Source: Rhodospirillaceae bacterium (GTDB lineage: Bacteria > Pseudomonadota > Alphaproteobacteria > Bin65). From it: a stretch of 32,777 bases of DNA. Below the pieces are notes generated by a model that was given only the letters and a program-made list of their open reading frames with translations, ran no database searches and was not told where the DNA came from. The translations under genes and the position numbers were made by a program. Location: positions 1 through 32,777 of the forward strand of contig VXNK01000060.1 in the NCBI GenBank assembly GCA_009840595.1, written 5' to 3'. Below, in pieces: positions 32,441-32,777 of this stretch; the first letter of the stretch is position 1; every line of letters starts with the position of its first letter.

Positions 32441-32777
32441 TCAGCCGGCCGACGACCAGACCAGCCGCGGCTGCCGCTCGACCGCGCCGATCACCTCCTC
32501 GAGCGACGGCGACTGCGCGATCCGCTGCGGCCCGGCCTTGAGCACGAACAGGCCCGGCCGGCCCTTGTGGCCCGCCGTCTTGGTGATGGCGTATTGCGGA
32601 TGCTCGGCGGCGCAGCGGTAGAAGGAGACGGTCGCCTCGGTGGCGTCGTGGTCGATGGCATAGTCGCGCCATTCGCCGTTGACGACGCGCCGGCTGTAGA
32701 GGCCGAGCAGCTTGCAAAGTTCGGACCGGCTGAAGAAGGTGTGGCGGGAGGCGGGCGGATGCCGCGCGGGGGAGGAG
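32441..32777 (-). CDS. DUF2794-family protein, 5' end beyond the window
   Basis: An open frame from the window edge to a TGA at 32443-32441, giving about 111 residues with no start inside the window. The stretch FFSRSELCKLLGLYSRRVV, then NGEWRDYAIDHDATEATVSF and a C-terminal SLEEVIGAVERQPRLVW match the pattern of DUF2794 (RxEL...LY...GEWRDYAIDH...AxFSxFR). That is a small alphaproteobacterial family of unknown function, usually 110-130 residues, so only a short N-terminal piece is missing. The stop lies 43 bp before the thiolase start, in the same direction, so co-transcription is possible. Confidence 0.75.
   Translation of the reverse strand, partial: SSPARHPPASRHTFFSRSELCKLLGLYSRRVVNGEWRDYAIDHDATEATVSFYRCAAEHPQYAITKTAGHKGRPGLFVLKAGPQRIAQSPSLEEVIGAVERQPRLVWSSAG

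Overview
The window is high-GC, densely coded DNA from what is most likely an alphaproteobacterium, probably of the Rhodospirillales type. Reasons: a partial DUF2794 gene at the right edge (a domain I know essentially only from Alphaproteobacteria), two complete TRAP transporters, many ATGA start/stop overlaps, and extragenic palindromes of the CGTCATTCCGACCG and CCCCGGACTTGATCCGGGG kinds that are common in such genomes. No rRNA, tRNA, CRISPR array or intact mobile element was seen.

Layout. 1-530: a tandem 15-bp repeat and two copies of a palindromic element; the first copy lies inside an open frame that ends at 279. 531-3928: a RidA-family gene diverges from a two-gene operon encoding a Rieske oxygenase and a glutamine-synthetase-like ligase. 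3929-8138: palindromes, an MscS channel, then a divergent glutathione S-transferase/glycerol kinase pair. 8140-9128: a scar, made of a frameshifted tyrosine-integrase remnant fused to the last ~60 codons of a flavin-reductase-like gene. 9173-13543 (minus): TRAP transporter dctP-dctQ-dctM followed by an amidohydrolase. 13813-20439 (plus): fumarylacetoacetate-hydrolase-family protein, a second RidA, a HyuA/HyuB pair, a small CxxC/CxxC protein and an isochorismatase-fold hydrolase. 20446-24121 (minus): a three-subunit molybdenum hydroxylase of the xanthine dehydrogenase family. 24255-25235: a 2-oxoglutarate/Fe(II)-type oxygenase. 25249-28166 (minus): a second TRAP transporter. 28315-30730 (plus): a crotonase-fold protein and an AMP-forming acyl-CoA ligase. 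31144-32397 (minus): an SCP2-type thiolase. 32441 to the edge (minus): DUF2794.

How the genes may work together (inference). This is a catabolic region for small, probably nitrogen-containing, carboxylated compounds. Two TRAP systems import substrates. An amidohydrolase, an ATP-dependent HyuAB-type enzyme and an isochorismatase-fold amidase form a plausible ring-opening and deamidation route for a cyclic amide or imide. That order resembles the known creatinine -> N-methylhydantoin -> N-carbamoylsarcosine -> sarcosine pathway. RidA would remove reactive imines, and the molybdenum hydroxylase and oxygenase would introduce oxygen. The CoA ligase, crotonase and thiolase would handle acyl products. 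The alternative is that HyuA, HyuB and the small CxxC protein form an acetone-carboxylase-like ATP-dependent carboxylase. Separately, the Rieske/GS operon looks like N-glutamylation coupled to ring or N-alkyl oxidation of an amine, as in aniline degradation. No substrate can be read from the sequence alone.
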